Assembly: GCA_045647865.1 (NCBI GenBank)
Contig: JAZRMW010000063.1
Location: 62,001 to 126,000 of the forward strand
Origin: Phocaeicola_A sp045647865
GTDB lineage: Bacteria; Bacteroidota; Bacteroidia; Bacteroidales; Bacteroidaceae
Direction: 5' to 3'
DNA length: 64,000 nucleotides
The notes below the pieces were generated by a model. It was not told the DNA's origin. It saw only the letters and a list, made by a program, of their open reading frames with translations, and searched no databases. Each line of letters begins with the position of its first letter. Position 1 is the first letter of the stretch. Below, in pieces: positions 7,275-17,092 of this stretch. Both the position numbers and the translations under genes were made by a program.

Positions 7275-9602
7275 TTAGTTTGTAACAGGGCGAACGGTAC
7301 GGCCAACGTCACAAGTTCCATCTACATACCAACCGTAAAAGCCATACCAACGCTCGAAACTGAAGTCCGTACTCCAATGAAGGTATTTTTCATCATCACA
7401 GTAATTGAACGATAAGCAAAAAATGGAAGAATTTTGAGTTAACGTAGAAGACCAATATTCACCATATGGGAATATTGCTTCTCCATCTTCATATTTTTTA
7501 TGTAGTCCATAACGGTGATCTTGATAGTAATAACCTGCCGCAGGCATAAAAATGCTATTCCCATTAGGGCCTGTTATTAAATTACCGTAAGTATTGTTAT
7601 ATACGAATATTTTCCAAGTACAATTATTGCAAAGTTCTAAAACTTCTTCTTGAGTGGGCATACGCCAACTGTTTCCCCATTTTACGTGAGCCACATCGTA
7701 TTGAGTTCCACTAATATCATCACCTATATTTGCATACTCACCGATATTGCTGTTATAATGAATATAAGTTTCCGTATCATAATAATCCTTCTCTTCCGTC
7801 TCACCCCAAGCATAATAACCACCATATTCTTCGGGGGAAGAGGCTCCCACATTGCATGTCGCCCACTTCGTTCCGCTCGGCAAACCAAGGTCAATGGCAT
7901 GGGGATGGTTGGCATCGGGGCAGGATTCACCCATTGACAATTCTTTCATAGGAGATGCCAGCATTTCCATGCCGTAAGCATGGACTATGGGGTATAGCCT
8001 GTACTTATTACCCGGTTCAAGTCCTGTGAAAGTATGTTCTATCGTATTGGGTTGAATATAATGTTTCTGACTGTGATATACTTTCTCAACCTCGTTTCCA
8101 TCTTCGTCCAGCAACACTAATCCCACACTTTGAGGCAGAATACATCCCCCTGAAGATTTAGCTGATGCATGGGCTTTGCTCTTGTCCGTTTCATCGGCTG
8201 TTATAGTAACATCTGTAAAGGTTGGGACGTGAGCCAATTGGGCAATACGTTCTTTATCACCCCATGGGAGCTCATAAGATGCCGTATATTTCAGGAACTC
8301 TGCTTCGGCAGCCGTACCATAATACCAGTTGAAGAAAATACCGCTCTCATGCAGTTGGTCATACGTTTCATAAGTTTCACGACAGGTGTTCGCCTCATCT
8401 TTGTAGAGAACGGCATTGCTCTCCAACTCAAGACCAATCTCGCTCCTGATATGTACATTGACAAAGTTCTTGTCCTTTATCGCAAAACCGCTTTCGACAT
8501 ACCCACCAGCCGCAATACTGCCTTTAACCGTAGCTTCTCCCGAATGGGTATAATCTACAGGAATTAGGCGGTTGACAGGCTTCAGCACTTCTTGTCCCTT
8601 GCTGCTGTATTCATAGAGGAAAGCAGAACGGTAGTGCTGTGTCCATTCGTGACTGAATCCCCCTTCTACCGATGCATTGACAAAGAAACCCGGCTCGACA
8701 TAGAAAGAGACAAACGGACATACGGGGATAGGAACTTGAAGCGCTTTACCAAAGTCCCGACTATAGGAGAATGTACCGGAAAACGCTATTTTTTCCCATG
8801 CTTTGTAGTCTCCGATGCAGGAAAGATTGATATATGTGCCGTGTATATTGTCTATGATGACCATAGAAGATACATCAAACTGAGTTGTCAAGGACAAATC
8901 AAAGTATGGACTCACATCTATTGCATAGTCATCTTTTACCTCCACGCTATGTGACAAGTTTTCCAAAGCTGGTGTAGGAAGTAAAACGGTTGTCGGTCCG
9001 ACTGTTATACTACCTGATTTGACTATTCCAGCCCGCGTTTGTTCACTGTTTCCATGATTCACGCTGTAGAATGTCTCAAAAATGTCTTCCAACGATGCGG
9101 CGGCACATTCCATCATATAACCGTCAGCGTTTTTTTCGACACTGACGACTTCACCTGCAAAACCAGCGGGGAAGACATCGCTCATTTCCGTTGTCACAAC
9201 CAATTGACCGATTGATGGAAGAAGCATGTGAGGGATTGAAGAAGAGAACTGTATGGTACTGTCTGTTGCCGAAAGCACGTAGTCACGCAGTTCATCCTTT
9301 ATCTCTATCACACCTGATTGGAGTTTTGTTTCGGGGGTCACCAACGAAATACTGTCTATCACCTCCAACGGAATCTGATATACACTGTCTGCCGTATGAA
9401 TGACCTGCATCTGCCAATCGGTATGGTAGAGGCTGTCGGCATCGTAGTGGGAATAGGTGATGCTATCAACATCGGCATCGAAGAAAGCATTGAACTGTCC
9501 GTCGTTGCGGTAGATGTAGAACGCGTCGCTCTGTGCTTGAACAGACAATGAGGCTGTCAGACAGAGCAATATTGTCAAAAGAAAAAGTCTTGTCGTCTTC
9601 AT
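7275..9602 (-). CDS. Secreted protein with C-terminal FISUMP-like domain
   Basis: A 775-residue exported protein. A signal peptide (MKTTRLFLLTILLCLTASLSVQAQ) is followed by a long beta-rich region of no family I recognise (about residues 25-460) and a fibronectin/Ig-like stretch (about 460-560). The last 200 residues begin with the DLGLPSGTKWATCNVGASSP motif and contain YYAWGET, WRMPT and EYWSST, the hallmarks of the Fibrobacter succinogenes major paralogous domain, common in Bacteroidales surface proteins. Starts in a 4-bp overlap with the upstream small secreted protein, so the two form one transcript. Function unknown; surface exposure is inferred. Confidence 0.8.
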   Translation of the reverse strand: MKTTRLFLLTILLCLTASLSVQAQSDAFYIYRNDGQFNAFFDADVDSITYSHYDADSLYHTDWQMQVIHTADSVYQIPLEVIDSISLVTPETKLQSGVIEIKDELRDYVLSATDSTIQFSSSIPHMLLPSIGQLVVTTEMSDVFPAGFAGEVVSVEKNADGYMMECAAASLEDIFETFYSVNHGNSEQTRAGIVKSGSITVGPTTVLLPTPALENLSHSVEVKDDYAIDVSPYFDLSLTTQFDVSSMVIIDNIHGTYINLSCIGDYKAWEKIAFSGTFSYSRDFGKALQVPIPVCPFVSFYVEPGFFVNASVEGGFSHEWTQHYRSAFLYEYSSKGQEVLKPVNRLIPVDYTHSGEATVKGSIAAGGYVESGFAIKDKNFVNVHIRSEIGLELESNAVLYKDEANTCRETYETYDQLHESGIFFNWYYGTAAEAEFLKYTASYELPWGDKERIAQLAHVPTFTDVTITADETDKSKAHASAKSSGGCILPQSVGLVLLDEDGNEVEKVYHSQKHYIQPNTIEHTFTGLEPGNKYRLYPIVHAYGMEMLASPMKELSMGESCPDANHPHAIDLGLPSGTKWATCNVGASSPEEYGGYYAWGETEEKDYYDTETYIHYNSNIGEYANIGDDISGTQYDVAHVKWGNSWRMPTQEEVLELCNNCTWKIFVYNNTYGNLITGPNGNSIFMPAAGYYYQDHRYGLHKKYEDGEAIFPYGEYWSSTLTQNSSIFCLSFNYCDDEKYLHWSTDFSFERWYGFYGWYVDGTCDVGRTVRPVTN

Positions 9603-10090
9603 GGCTTGGTGAATTTATGGATGATACCTTTGGATTGCAATACATAGATACCAGAGGGATAGGCATCAAGGGGAATATTGACTTTTCCGTCACCATTAGT
9701 GCGTACTTCGGACAACAATTTGCCATCCACAGAAAGCAGACGGACAGCAACATCGCCATTCAAGCCGGAAAGGAGGAATACCTCATTCTCAATCACTCCG
9801 CTGAATGTTTCGACCGGAAACATGGATATACCTTCTGCATCAGAATATCCATAGGTGAAACGGAGCACATCCTCGCGGGAGAACTCCATTGAAAGAGACG
9901 AAGAAACAACCTTCAATGCCCCATTGGAGAAGGTTGCACGAGGTTCATCATCAAGCAGAAATGTCGTGGAAGTTCCATCCTTAAGGTGTACCACCAACGC
10001 ATTGCGCTCCTCTGCCATAGCCAACTGTCCCATCAAGAACATGGCCAACATGATTGCCAGTAACTTTTTGTTCATATGCATTTCATTCAT
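9599..10090 (-). CDS. Small secreted protein with T9SS-like C-terminal tail
   Basis: Up to 163 residues; ATG 10090 or the internal ATG 10075 (MNKKLLAIMLAMFLMGQLAMA) could be the start, the latter giving a cleaner signal peptide. The mature part begins ALVVHLKDGTSTTFLLDDEPR, a short beta domain often seen at the N-terminus of Bacteroidales exported proteins. The end (VRLLSVDGKLLSEVRTNG then GIYVLQSKGIIHKFTKP) looks like a type-A C-terminal sorting domain, ending in basic residues. First gene of a two-gene unit with the FISUMP-type protein, and lies downstream of the structured RNA at 10138-10312. Confidence 0.75.
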   Translation of the reverse strand: MNEMHMNKKLLAIMLAMFLMGQLAMAEERNALVVHLKDGTSTTFLLDDEPRATFSNGALKVVSSSLSMEFSREDVLRFTYGYSDAEGISMFPVETFSGVIENEVFLLSGLNGDVAVRLLSVDGKLLSEVRTNGDGKVNIPLDAYPSGIYVLQSKGIIHKFTKP

Positions 10091-10137
10091 TTGTTATTAT
10101 TATTTGTTTTTGTATATATGCCAATAAGCCTCAGAAA

Positions 10138-10312
10138 CAAAAAAAGCGCGGACAAAACCCGATGATTTGCTTCTGAGGTCTTCGACTACCTTGCACCAAA
10201 CTATACGAGTAAAGCCCACGCCGGAAGGAGCGTGAGCGTCCATCGCTTTACTCTTGGTGCTCGCTGGAAGTGTCGAAGTTTCAGAAGCCAAAGTCAAAGC
10301 TCAAACGCTTTT
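10138..10312 (-). ncRNA. Structured RNA family, copy A, with terminal T-tract
   Basis: Long interrupted hairpin. On plus coordinates: outer helix 10142-10148/10306-10312 (AAAAGCG/CGCTTTT); P1 as 10170-10176/10281-10287 and 10179-10185/10272-10278; P2 as 10193-10199/10254-10260 continuing 10207-10215/10245-10253; apical hairpin 10217-10221/10230-10234. On the minus strand it ends in seven T. A TAnnTTTG box lies upstream. Sequence and helix order match the copies at 20533-20793 and 62335-62590. The shape recalls 6S RNA, but three copies in one window argue against that. Leader/attenuator or independent small RNA are both possible. Confidence 0.65.
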
Positions 10313-10411
10313 CCTATTTTCTATGTCTGTATGTATCTATCTGCGCCGTTTCACGGGCGATGCTTCATCGGCAAACAGGGTTTTAATGGTTCGTAATTCC
10401 AATTATCGCGA

Positions 10412-10419
10412 CAAAAGTA
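10412..10419 (-). promoter_or_regulatory. TAnnTTTG box upstream of structured RNA copy A
   Basis: Minus-strand TACTTTTG. The predicted start near 10405 gives about 90 nt before the outer helix of the RNA. No convincing -33 TTTG at 19-21 bp, so moderate support. Confidence 0.5.
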
Positions 10420-10594
10420 CGAATTAAAATTAAGAATGAAAAATTAAATGACAAAAATTATGGGAATGTGTTGCGTACAAGCATCTGTAATGCCATAAAA
10501 TACGGGCGAATGAGCGTTTATCAAACAATCAGATAACACACTGATAATTAACACAATATTTTGACCCAAAAATTTCTTCAAACGATCAAACTTT

Positions 10595-10697
10595 TGACCA
10601 CACACGGTCAAAGCTCTGACCACACACGGTCAAGGTATTGACTGTGCATGGTCAAAGTGTTGACTGTGCACGGTCAAAACTCTGCCCATGGGTGGTA
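10595..10697. repeat. Array of five 16-bp palindrome-like units at 22-bp period
   Basis: Units of the form TGACyrynnnCrGGTCA start at 10595, 10617, 10639, 10661 and (degenerate) 10682/10683, with 6-bp spacers, so the period is exactly 22 bp. Each unit has inverted TGACC/GGTCA-like ends and could bind a dimeric protein. The remainder of 10420-10729 has no gene. Lies just past the 3' end of the M16 peptidase gene. Confidence 0.85.
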
Positions 10698-10729
10698 AAA
10701 AATCAGGCTGTGGGACATAGGGATGCGCG

Positions 10730-11983
10730 TTAAGGTTTGGGCTGACTCTGAATCGCCCGATAGTAGAGTACCGAGCAGTTTTCCTTCCGGAAGACATTCC
10801 TGGCCACCCGACGGATGTCGGAGGGAGTGATAGCGCGATAGTGAGGAATTTCGCTATTGACATCCTCGGCACACGAGAGGAGTTCGAAATAGGCCATGTT
10901 CACGGCATTGTTCAAGAAATTGAGACTCTTGAACGTCTGCTCGGCTTCATAGCGGTTCTTCACCTTCTCCAACTCTTCCTCAGCCAACAATGTTTCAGCC
11001 ATGGCCGTCAACTCTTCCCAGACGGCATCTTCAGCCTCTTGCAATGTAATGCCCGGAAGGGGCTTTCCCGTAATCTGCAGGAGTCCTTCATCCACGCTTC
11101 CGGTGATGTAGGCATCTATCTGGCTGAACAGTTGTTTCTCCTTGACCAGATGCTGTATCAGTCGGCTCGAACGCCCGTTGGCCAACAGGTCGCTCAGCAT
11201 GTCGGTCGCATAATAGTCGGGATGCAGACGGTCACACGTATGGAAGGTCATATACAAAGCGTCCAATGGTACTTCACGCTCGACCTCCATGCGACGCATC
11301 TCTGTCTGCACAGGTTCCTTAGGCAGATTACGAACAGGAACGTTGCGATGAGGAATAGGCGCAAACCATTTCTCAGAAAGACGGATGACCTCCTCAAAAG
11401 GGATGTTTCCGACGACAGACAACACGGCATTGTTGGGCGCATAGAAACGATAGAAAAAATCCTTCACCTCGTCCAACGAAGCATCGGCTATGTGAGACAA
11501 CTCCAATCCGATGGTCGGCCAGCGGTAAGGGTGCACAGTGTAGGCCATCGAACGAGTCAGATGGCTGCTATCTCCGTAGGGTTGGTTCAAATGGCGTTGC
11601 TTGAACTCCTCCATCACCACTTGGCGCTGCACTTCGAGACTTTCAGGCGAGAAGGCCAGGCCCAACATACGGTCGGACTCCAACCAAAAGCCCACTTCGA
11701 CATTCTGCTTGGGAAGGGTGACGTAGTAGTTTGTATGATCGTTCGTCGTCCAGGCATTATTCTCTCCCCCGGCTTCCTGAACAGGTTCATCATAATCGGG
11801 AATATTCACTGAGCCCCCGAACATGAGGTGTTCAAAGAGGTGGGCAAACCCTGTTCGTCCCTCCTCCTCATCACGTGCTCCTACATCGTAAAGCACATTG
11901 ATGGCCACCATCTGCGTGCTACAATCCTCGCTATGCACGATGCGAAGCCCATTGGGCAAGATGTGCCGGTTAACCTTTATCAT
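10730..11983 (-). CDS. M16 family zinc peptidase (insulinase/pitrilysin-like)
   Basis: A 417-residue metallopeptidase of the short, PqqL/processing-peptidase-like M16 type. The inverted zinc motif HLFEH (H-x-x-E-H) sits in GFAHLFEHLMFGG near residue 48, with the downstream catalytic Glu expected in the HRLDEV-type helix region. The second, inactive M16 domain follows (the STLTVG-like half from about residue 190). No signal peptide. The start overlaps the stop of the cyclophilin gene as ATGA, so translation is coupled. The substrate is unknown. Confidence 0.9.
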   Translation of the reverse strand: MIKVNRHILPNGLRIVHSEDCSTQMVAINVLYDVGARDEEEGRTGFAHLFEHLMFGGSVNIPDYDEPVQEAGGENNAWTTNDHTNYYVTLPKQNVEVGFWLESDRMLGLAFSPESLEVQRQVVMEEFKQRHLNQPYGDSSHLTRSMAYTVHPYRWPTIGLELSHIADASLDEVKDFFYRFYAPNNAVLSVVGNIPFEEVIRLSEKWFAPIPHRNVPVRNLPKEPVQTEMRRMEVEREVPLDALYMTFHTCDRLHPDYYATDMLSDLLANGRSSRLIQHLVKEKQLFSQIDAYITGSVDEGLLQITGKPLPGITLQEAEDAVWEELTAMAETLLAEEELEKVKNRYEAEQTFKSLNFLNNAVNMAYFELLSCAEDVNSEIPHYRAITPSDIRRVARNVFRKENCSVLYYRAIQSQPKP

Positions 11984-12741
11984 TCCAACACCGTCACTTT
12001 CTTGATTACAACATCTTCTTCAGGACGGTCAGCACGGTTAGTCTTCACCTGCTGGATAGCATCAACGACCTCCATACCTTCGGTAACTTCGCCAAACACC
12101 GTGTATTGGTTGTCCAAGTGCGGTGTACCGCCTACGGTTGTGTAAGCCTCCACCTGCTCGGCCGTAAATTTGAAGGGTGCCTCACCGGCCACCTGTGCCT
12201 GAGCCTCAGCAATCAACTGCTCCTGCAATTGTTGCAATCCGCCCATGTCGTTAGCCTTGCGCATCTTGTAGATTTCCTTCATGTGCTGGCGGGCCAAGGT
12301 ATCAAAAGCTGTCTTCAGCTTCATCTGGTTCAACTGGTTCTCCATACCAGCCACTTGTGCGGGAGTATAGACCTGTCCGGTGACAATGTAGAACTGACAT
12401 CCCGAAGAGTTGCGCTCGGGGTTCACCTCATCCCCTTGACGGGCAGCCGAGAGCACACCTTTCTTGTGGAAATACTTCGGATAGACAAATTCAGCAGGGA
12501 TGGTATATCCCGTATCGCCCGTGCCCAGCATCTTGCCTGCGGGTGCACCCTTTGACTCGGGGTCTCCACCCTGAATCATGAAGTTCTTGATGACGCGGTG
12601 GAAGAGTGTCCCTTCATAGAAACCCTCCTTGGCCAACTTGATGAAATTATCGCGGTGTTGCGGAGTCTCGTTATACAATTTTACAGTGATGTTTCCCTTT
12701 GAGGTCTCCATCAACAAATGAGTTTCTTTCTGATTTTCCAT
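11980..12741 (-). CDS. Cyclophilin-type peptidyl-prolyl isomerase
   Basis: A 253-residue prolyl isomerase. The cyclophilin core is recognisable from METSKGNITVKLYNETPQH, FHRVIKNFMIQGGDP (substrate-pocket Phe, Arg and Gln) and SGCQFYIVTGQ. An insertion of about 90 residues, helical and Gln/Ala-rich (QLNQMKLKTAFD to QEQLIAEAQAQ), splits the core; this is usual in the Bacteroidetes version. ATG 12741 (MENQKETH) is preferred to 12783 because a TAnnTTTG box lies at 12771-12778. Cytoplasmic: no signal peptide. Coupled to the M16 peptidase. Confidence 0.92.
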   Translation of the reverse strand: MENQKETHLLMETSKGNITVKLYNETPQHRDNFIKLAKEGFYEGTLFHRVIKNFMIQGGDPESKGAPAGKMLGTGDTGYTIPAEFVYPKYFHKKGVLSAARQGDEVNPERNSSGCQFYIVTGQVYTPAQVAGMENQLNQMKLKTAFDTLARQHMKEIYKMRKANDMGGLQQLQEQLIAEAQAQVAGEAPFKFTAEQVEAYTTVGGTPHLDNQYTVFGEVTEGMEVVDAIQQVKTNRADRPEEDVVIKKVTVLE

Positions 12742-12770
12742 AAAATATTTTTTTAATTTCAAATTGCGTG

Positions 12771-12778
12771 CAAATTTA
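12771..12778 (-). promoter_or_regulatory. TAnnTTTG box of the cyclophilin-M16 unit
   Basis: Minus-strand TAAATTTG. It places the transcript start near 12764 and thereby rules out the ATG at 12783 as start codon. Confidence 0.55.
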
Positions 12779-12885
12779 AGCAATTTCCATGGTATGTGAA
12801 CCGTTTTTCAACTTTTCATCTGTTGTTTTGTTCTTGTTTTTACAAAGAAGACTTAATTTTTCATCTTTATGTAAAAGATTTACAC

Positions 12886-12893
12886 TACCTTTG
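12886..12893 (+). promoter_or_regulatory. TAnnTTTG box of the tamB-tamL unit
   Basis: TACCTTTG, about 40 bp before the chosen tamB start at 12933. No exact -33 TTTG at the right distance. Confidence 0.6.
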
Positions 12894-12932
12894 TACAAAA
12901 GAGTGGTAGGAGACTCTACCCGATTGGGATAT

Positions 12933-15900
12933 ATGGAAATTCGTAAACGAAGATATATAGGTCGGATTGTGGCATTGTTGCTGACGATGCCTTTGGTGGT
13001 GTTTGTCGCACTGCTCACGCTCCTGTACCTTCCTCCTGTACAACGGTGGGCCGTGGAGAAGGCGGCTCGCGTAGCTTCGGATGCTACGGGGCTTGACATC
13101 CATGTAGGCAGCCTCCGACTGGCTTTCCCGCTCGATTTGGCACTGACAGATGTAGCCGTTTGCGACACTATCGCGACCGACACGTTGGTTTCGTTGGGCG
13201 AATTTCGCACCGGTATAGCGGTGCGTCCTCTACTACACGGACAAATACAGGTGGGAAGGATCGATTTGCGCGATGTGCAAGCACAGACGGATACATTGAT
13301 TCCTACCGTAAGTATCGACGGGCGGATTGGAAGATTCAGGCTGGAGGGTAGTGATATTGATTTGGCAAACGAAAATGCAGAGTTGGGAAACCTGCTTCTG
13401 GAAGGTGCTGATGTCTCCGTCACGCTACTCCCTGACAATGCCCCGAAGGACTCTGTTTCCTCCCCCGTTGGCTGGAATTTTTTCTTAGGCAGGGCAGAAA
13501 TTTCGCAAGTGGATTTCCGCTTACGGATGCCTGCAGATACGATGGACCTCTCGGTCGGATGGGAGGAAACCATATTGGAGAAGCTGACCGTCAATCTTGA
13601 AGATTCATCCTACGGAGCGACGAATCTGACTATGACCAATGGTCAATTCACCATGGCACCTTCGGGCATCGCCATAGAGCGAGCCAACCTCCAATTGGAT
13701 TCATTATATTATAAAGGTATAGAGGCACAAACCCATATCCGCCAGATAAGCCTACGCGAGCGTTCGGGTATCCACCTGACAAACACCGTAGGCGAGATAC
13801 GTATGGACAGCTCAGGGATAAGCCTGCCTCAGCTCAGGGTTGAAACCCCTTCATCCATGGCCCAAGCCTCGGTTCTTTTTCCTTGGAGCGCCCTCAAGGA
13901 GAATGGCAAAGGGAAATTGAGTGTAAATATCCGTGGACAAATAGGGAAAGCCGACGTGCGACTCCTATCGGGAGGCAATCTTCCAACCGACTTCATCGCC
14001 CCACTCCATCTGCGTGCCGAAGCATACGGCAACATGCAACACTTCCGGTTGGATACACTCGACCTCCGCATGGATAGTATAGCCGGGATAAGTGCTCGTG
14101 GCGAAATCCGCCACCTAACCGATGAGATGATGCGCACGGGCGATGTCCGCCTTCAGTTGGAAAATTTCCTCAAAGAATTCCGGAGTGGCGAAAAGAGATT
14201 TGCCATTCCCCAAGGAATACGTCTCGATGCCGCAATGAATGTCGTCAAGACACACTATGGAGCCACTCTTGCCGTGCGCGAAGGAAAAGGCACATTGAAT
14301 GCAACGGGACACTACGACACCCGAACGGAAGAATATGCCTTGGAAGCACAGATGGACAGCGTTGCCTTACACCAATTCTTACCAAGCAAACCACTGAAAG
14401 AGTTTTCCGCCTATGCCAACGTAGCGGGAAGGAAAAACGGTACACTCTCCGCACAGGTAAAGACAGGCGACTTCGATCTGGGCATCCATGGGAAAAACGG
14501 TATCGAACGCCTTATCCGACAAGCCGAAGAACTTGCACAAAGGATTCAGAGACAGATACAGGGACGGAACCTGAAGATTGAAGAGGTAAAAGAATCGCTT
14601 CCCGACGTCACCTTGATGCTGAATGCAGGAGCCGACAATCTCATTGCTGAATATTTGCGCGAGGAGGCAAACCTTCGTTGGGAGTCAGTGGATATGATGA
14701 TGGACATCTCCCCCCTATCAGGCATGAACGGATATGCATCTGTCCATGGCTTGCAGACCGACACACTTGAACTGGACACCATCCGGCTGAATGTCCGACA
14801 AGACTCTTCCGTCATCCACTACCAAACCATCGTCAGCAACGCACCGGACACACAAAAACCTGCATTCAAAGCCTCTTTGGAAGGAGAGGTATGCGACACG
14901 ATGGGCAGTGCACTTCTGATTTTCCATAACGACAAAGGGGAAAAAGGAGTTGACATAGGTGTGAAAGCCATGCCGAAGAGAGACGGATTGCACCTGACAC
15001 TCTTCCCCGAACACCCCACCATCGGTTTCCGTCCCTTCACGCTGGACGAAGACAACTACGTATTCCTAAGCGACTCGGGAAGGATAGCGGCCAACATCAA
15101 CATCCTTGACCAGGCAGGCATGGGTCTGCGCCTCTACTCCACCCCCAACGAGGAGGCCTTGCAAGACCTTACCATCGACCTGAAACAACTGAATCTGGAA
15201 GAAATCCTGAAACTTCTCCCCTATGCACCCGAAATAACGGGAATGCTGGATGCCGAACTTCACTACATCAAGCAAACGGAGGAGAACTCCTTCTCGGGCA
15301 CTCTGCAAGTGAACAAACTCTCCTACGAAAAATACGACTTGGGGACTTTAGGAGCAGAAGCCGTATATTTGCCCACCCAAACCGGTGAGCATCTCATAAA
15401 CCTACAACTGATGCGGAACGATGAGATGATAGGGATGGCAGATGGGAAATTGGAGGATTCAGAAGCCATCTCCCTCGACATCCTTCTGGAGCATTTCCCT
15501 ATGGAGATAGCCAACGCCTTCGTACCGCGCGACATCATCACGCTGAAAGGTGCACTGAACGGCGAATTGCATATCCAAGGAACCACCCAATCTCCTCACA
15601 TGGAGGGAGAGATACGATTCGACTCCATCCAAGTGCACTCACCTCTCTATGCCATGGACTTCTATTTCGACAAGACTCCGGTCAGCATTGCCGACAACCA
15701 ACTGGTGTTTGCAGATTTCAACATCTACTCTAAAGGAAAGAATCCAATGACACTGACAGGAAATGTAAATCTGGAAGACCCCGCACACATACAAACAGAC
15801 CTGCGGATACGGGCCACTGAATATGAATTACTGAATGCCAAGAGGAACAAGAATTCAGTACTTCATGGCAAAATGTCCGTCAGCCTCTTCTCCACCATCA

Positions 15901-17087
15901 AGGGAGAACTGACAAGCCCTGTCGTACGAGGAGAAATGAAGCTGTTGGGCAACACGGATGTCACCTATATATTGAAAGAGTCCGCTCTGACGGTAGAAGA
16001 CCGGTTGGGAAGCATGGTAACGTTTGTGAATTTCAATGATACCACGGAAACTCCCGAAACGAAAAAGGAGGTTTCATTAGGCGGATTGGACATGCTGATG
16101 AACGTACAGATTGATCCCGGTGCACAAGTACAAGTGGATTTGGGCAACGACAATTACGTAGAGGTACAAGGAGGAGGAACCCTTGCCATGCAATACACTC
16201 CACAAGGCGACCTCCTGCTGACGGGACAATATACCTTGGACGGAGGCGAGATGAAATACTCGCTTCCCGTGATTCCTCTGAAGACCTTCAACATTACGAG
16301 AGGAAGCTATGTGAAATTTACGGGCGAAGCAACCAACCCATACCTGAACATCACCGCCACGGAGCGGGTACGTACTTCCGTCACGGAAGAAAAGAACACC
16401 CGTTATGTCAATTTCGATGTCGGAGTCACCCTCACCGGCACATTGGAGGATATGGATTTGGCCTTTACCCTGAATGCGCCCGAAGATGTGGCACTACAAA
16501 ACCAATTGGCAGCCATGTCCGTCGAGGAACGGGGCAAGTTAGCAGTAACCATGCTGGTAACGGGCATGTATGCAGGCAACCAAGGAGGAGCAGGAGGATT
16601 CAGTACATCCAATGCCTTGAACTCGTTCCTGCAAAGCGAAATCTCAAACATCGCCGGAAGTGCCCTGAAAACAGTGGATGTAAGCATCGGTGTAGAAGAC
16701 AAATATGCCTCCGACGGAAGTGGACAGGAAGGTACAGATTATGCCTTCCGCTTTGCCAAGCGTTTTTGGAATAACCGTCTGAGTGTCATCATTGGCGGAC
16801 GCATCTCTACCGGAAACGAGACAATGGCCGAAGAGAACAACTCATTCATCGACGACATTTCATTGGAATGGCGACTCGATGACAGTGGCACACGCTACGT
16901 CAGACTGTTCCATATCAAGAACTACGAAAGCATTCTCGAAGGAGAAATCGTCGAAACAGGTGTCGGCCTTGTACTTCGACGCAAAGTCAACAACCTGGGC
17001 GAATTGTTTATATTCAGAAGAGGGAAAAAACAGACCGACTCCCTCCCAAAAGGAGAAATCCATAGGACTGGGAATAGAAAAGATTGA
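12933..17087 (+). CDS. tamB: TamB-like translocation/assembly module protein
   Basis: A 1384-residue inner-membrane-anchored periplasmic bridge protein of the AsmA/TamB/bridge-like lipid-transfer superfamily. A basic N-terminus (MEIRKRRYIGR) and one membrane segment (IVALLLTMPLVVFVALLTLLYL) precede a very long repeated beta region. The last ~400 residues carry the DUF490/TamB signature (YTLDGGEMKYSLPVIPLKTF, SYVKFTGEATNPYLNITA, then SALKTVDVSIGVED and NRLSVIIGGRIS). The open frame extends 48 codons upstream, but the promoter box at 12886 supports ATG 12933. It is followed within 5 bp by the outer-membrane partner. Confidence 0.92.
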   Translation: MEIRKRRYIGRIVALLLTMPLVVFVALLTLLYLPPVQRWAVEKAARVASDATGLDIHVGSLRLAFPLDLALTDVAVCDTIATDTLVSLGEFRTGIAVRPLLHGQIQVGRIDLRDVQAQTDTLIPTVSIDGRIGRFRLEGSDIDLANENAELGNLLLEGADVSVTLLPDNAPKDSVSSPVGWNFFLGRAEISQVDFRLRMPADTMDLSVGWEETILEKLTVNLEDSSYGATNLTMTNGQFTMAPSGIAIERANLQLDSLYYKGIEAQTHIRQISLRERSGIHLTNTVGEIRMDSSGISLPQLRVETPSSMAQASVLFPWSALKENGKGKLSVNIRGQIGKADVRLLSGGNLPTDFIAPLHLRAEAYGNMQHFRLDTLDLRMDSIAGISARGEIRHLTDEMMRTGDVRLQLENFLKEFRSGEKRFAIPQGIRLDAAMNVVKTHYGATLAVREGKGTLNATGHYDTRTEEYALEAQMDSVALHQFLPSKPLKEFSAYANVAGRKNGTLSAQVKTGDFDLGIHGKNGIERLIRQAEELAQRIQRQIQGRNLKIEEVKESLPDVTLMLNAGADNLIAEYLREEANLRWESVDMMMDISPLSGMNGYASVHGLQTDTLELDTIRLNVRQDSSVIHYQTIVSNAPDTQKPAFKASLEGEVCDTMGSALLIFHNDKGEKGVDIGVKAMPKRDGLHLTLFPEHPTIGFRPFTLDEDNYVFLSDSGRIAANINILDQAGMGLRLYSTPNEEALQDLTIDLKQLNLEEILKLLPYAPEITGMLDAELHYIKQTEENSFSGTLQVNKLSYEKYDLGTLGAEAVYLPTQTGEHLINLQLMRNDEMIGMADGKLEDSEAISLDILLEHFPMEIANAFVPRDIITLKGALNGELHIQGTTQSPHMEGEIRFDSIQVHSPLYAMDFYFDKTPVSIADNQLVFADFNIYSKGKNPMTLTGNVNLEDPAHIQTDLRIRATEYELLNAKRNKNSVLHGKMSVSLFSTIKGELTSPVVRGEMKLLGNTDVTYILKESALTVEDRLGSMVTFVNFNDTTETPETKKEVSLGGLDMLMNVQIDPGAQVQVDLGNDNYVEVQGGGTLAMQYTPQGDLLLTGQYTLDGGEMKYSLPVIPLKTFNITRGSYVKFTGEATNPYLNITATERVRTSVTEEKNTRYVNFDVGVTLTGTLEDMDLAFTLNAPEDVALQNQLAAMSVEERGKLAVTMLVTGMYAGNQGGAGGFSTSNALNSFLQSEISNIAGSALKTVDVSIGVEDKYASDGSGQEGTDYAFRFAKRFWNNRLSVIIGGRISTGNETMAEENNSFIDDISLEWRLDDSGTRYVRLFHIKNYESILEGEIVETGVGLVLRRKVNNLGELFIFRRGKKQTDSLPKGEIHRTGNRKD

Positions 17088-17092
17088 CAGAT

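Noticed and set aside
10138..10312. Identification of RNA copy A as 6S RNA, tmRNA or SRP RNA
   Set aside because: The hairpin shape is 6S-like, but tmRNA and SRP signature sequences are absent and a single-copy housekeeping RNA would not have three relatives in 64 kb.
10841..11812. Plus-strand ORF of 323 codons opposite the M16 peptidase
   Set aside because: Antisense shadow; the minus-strand gene carries all expected motifs.
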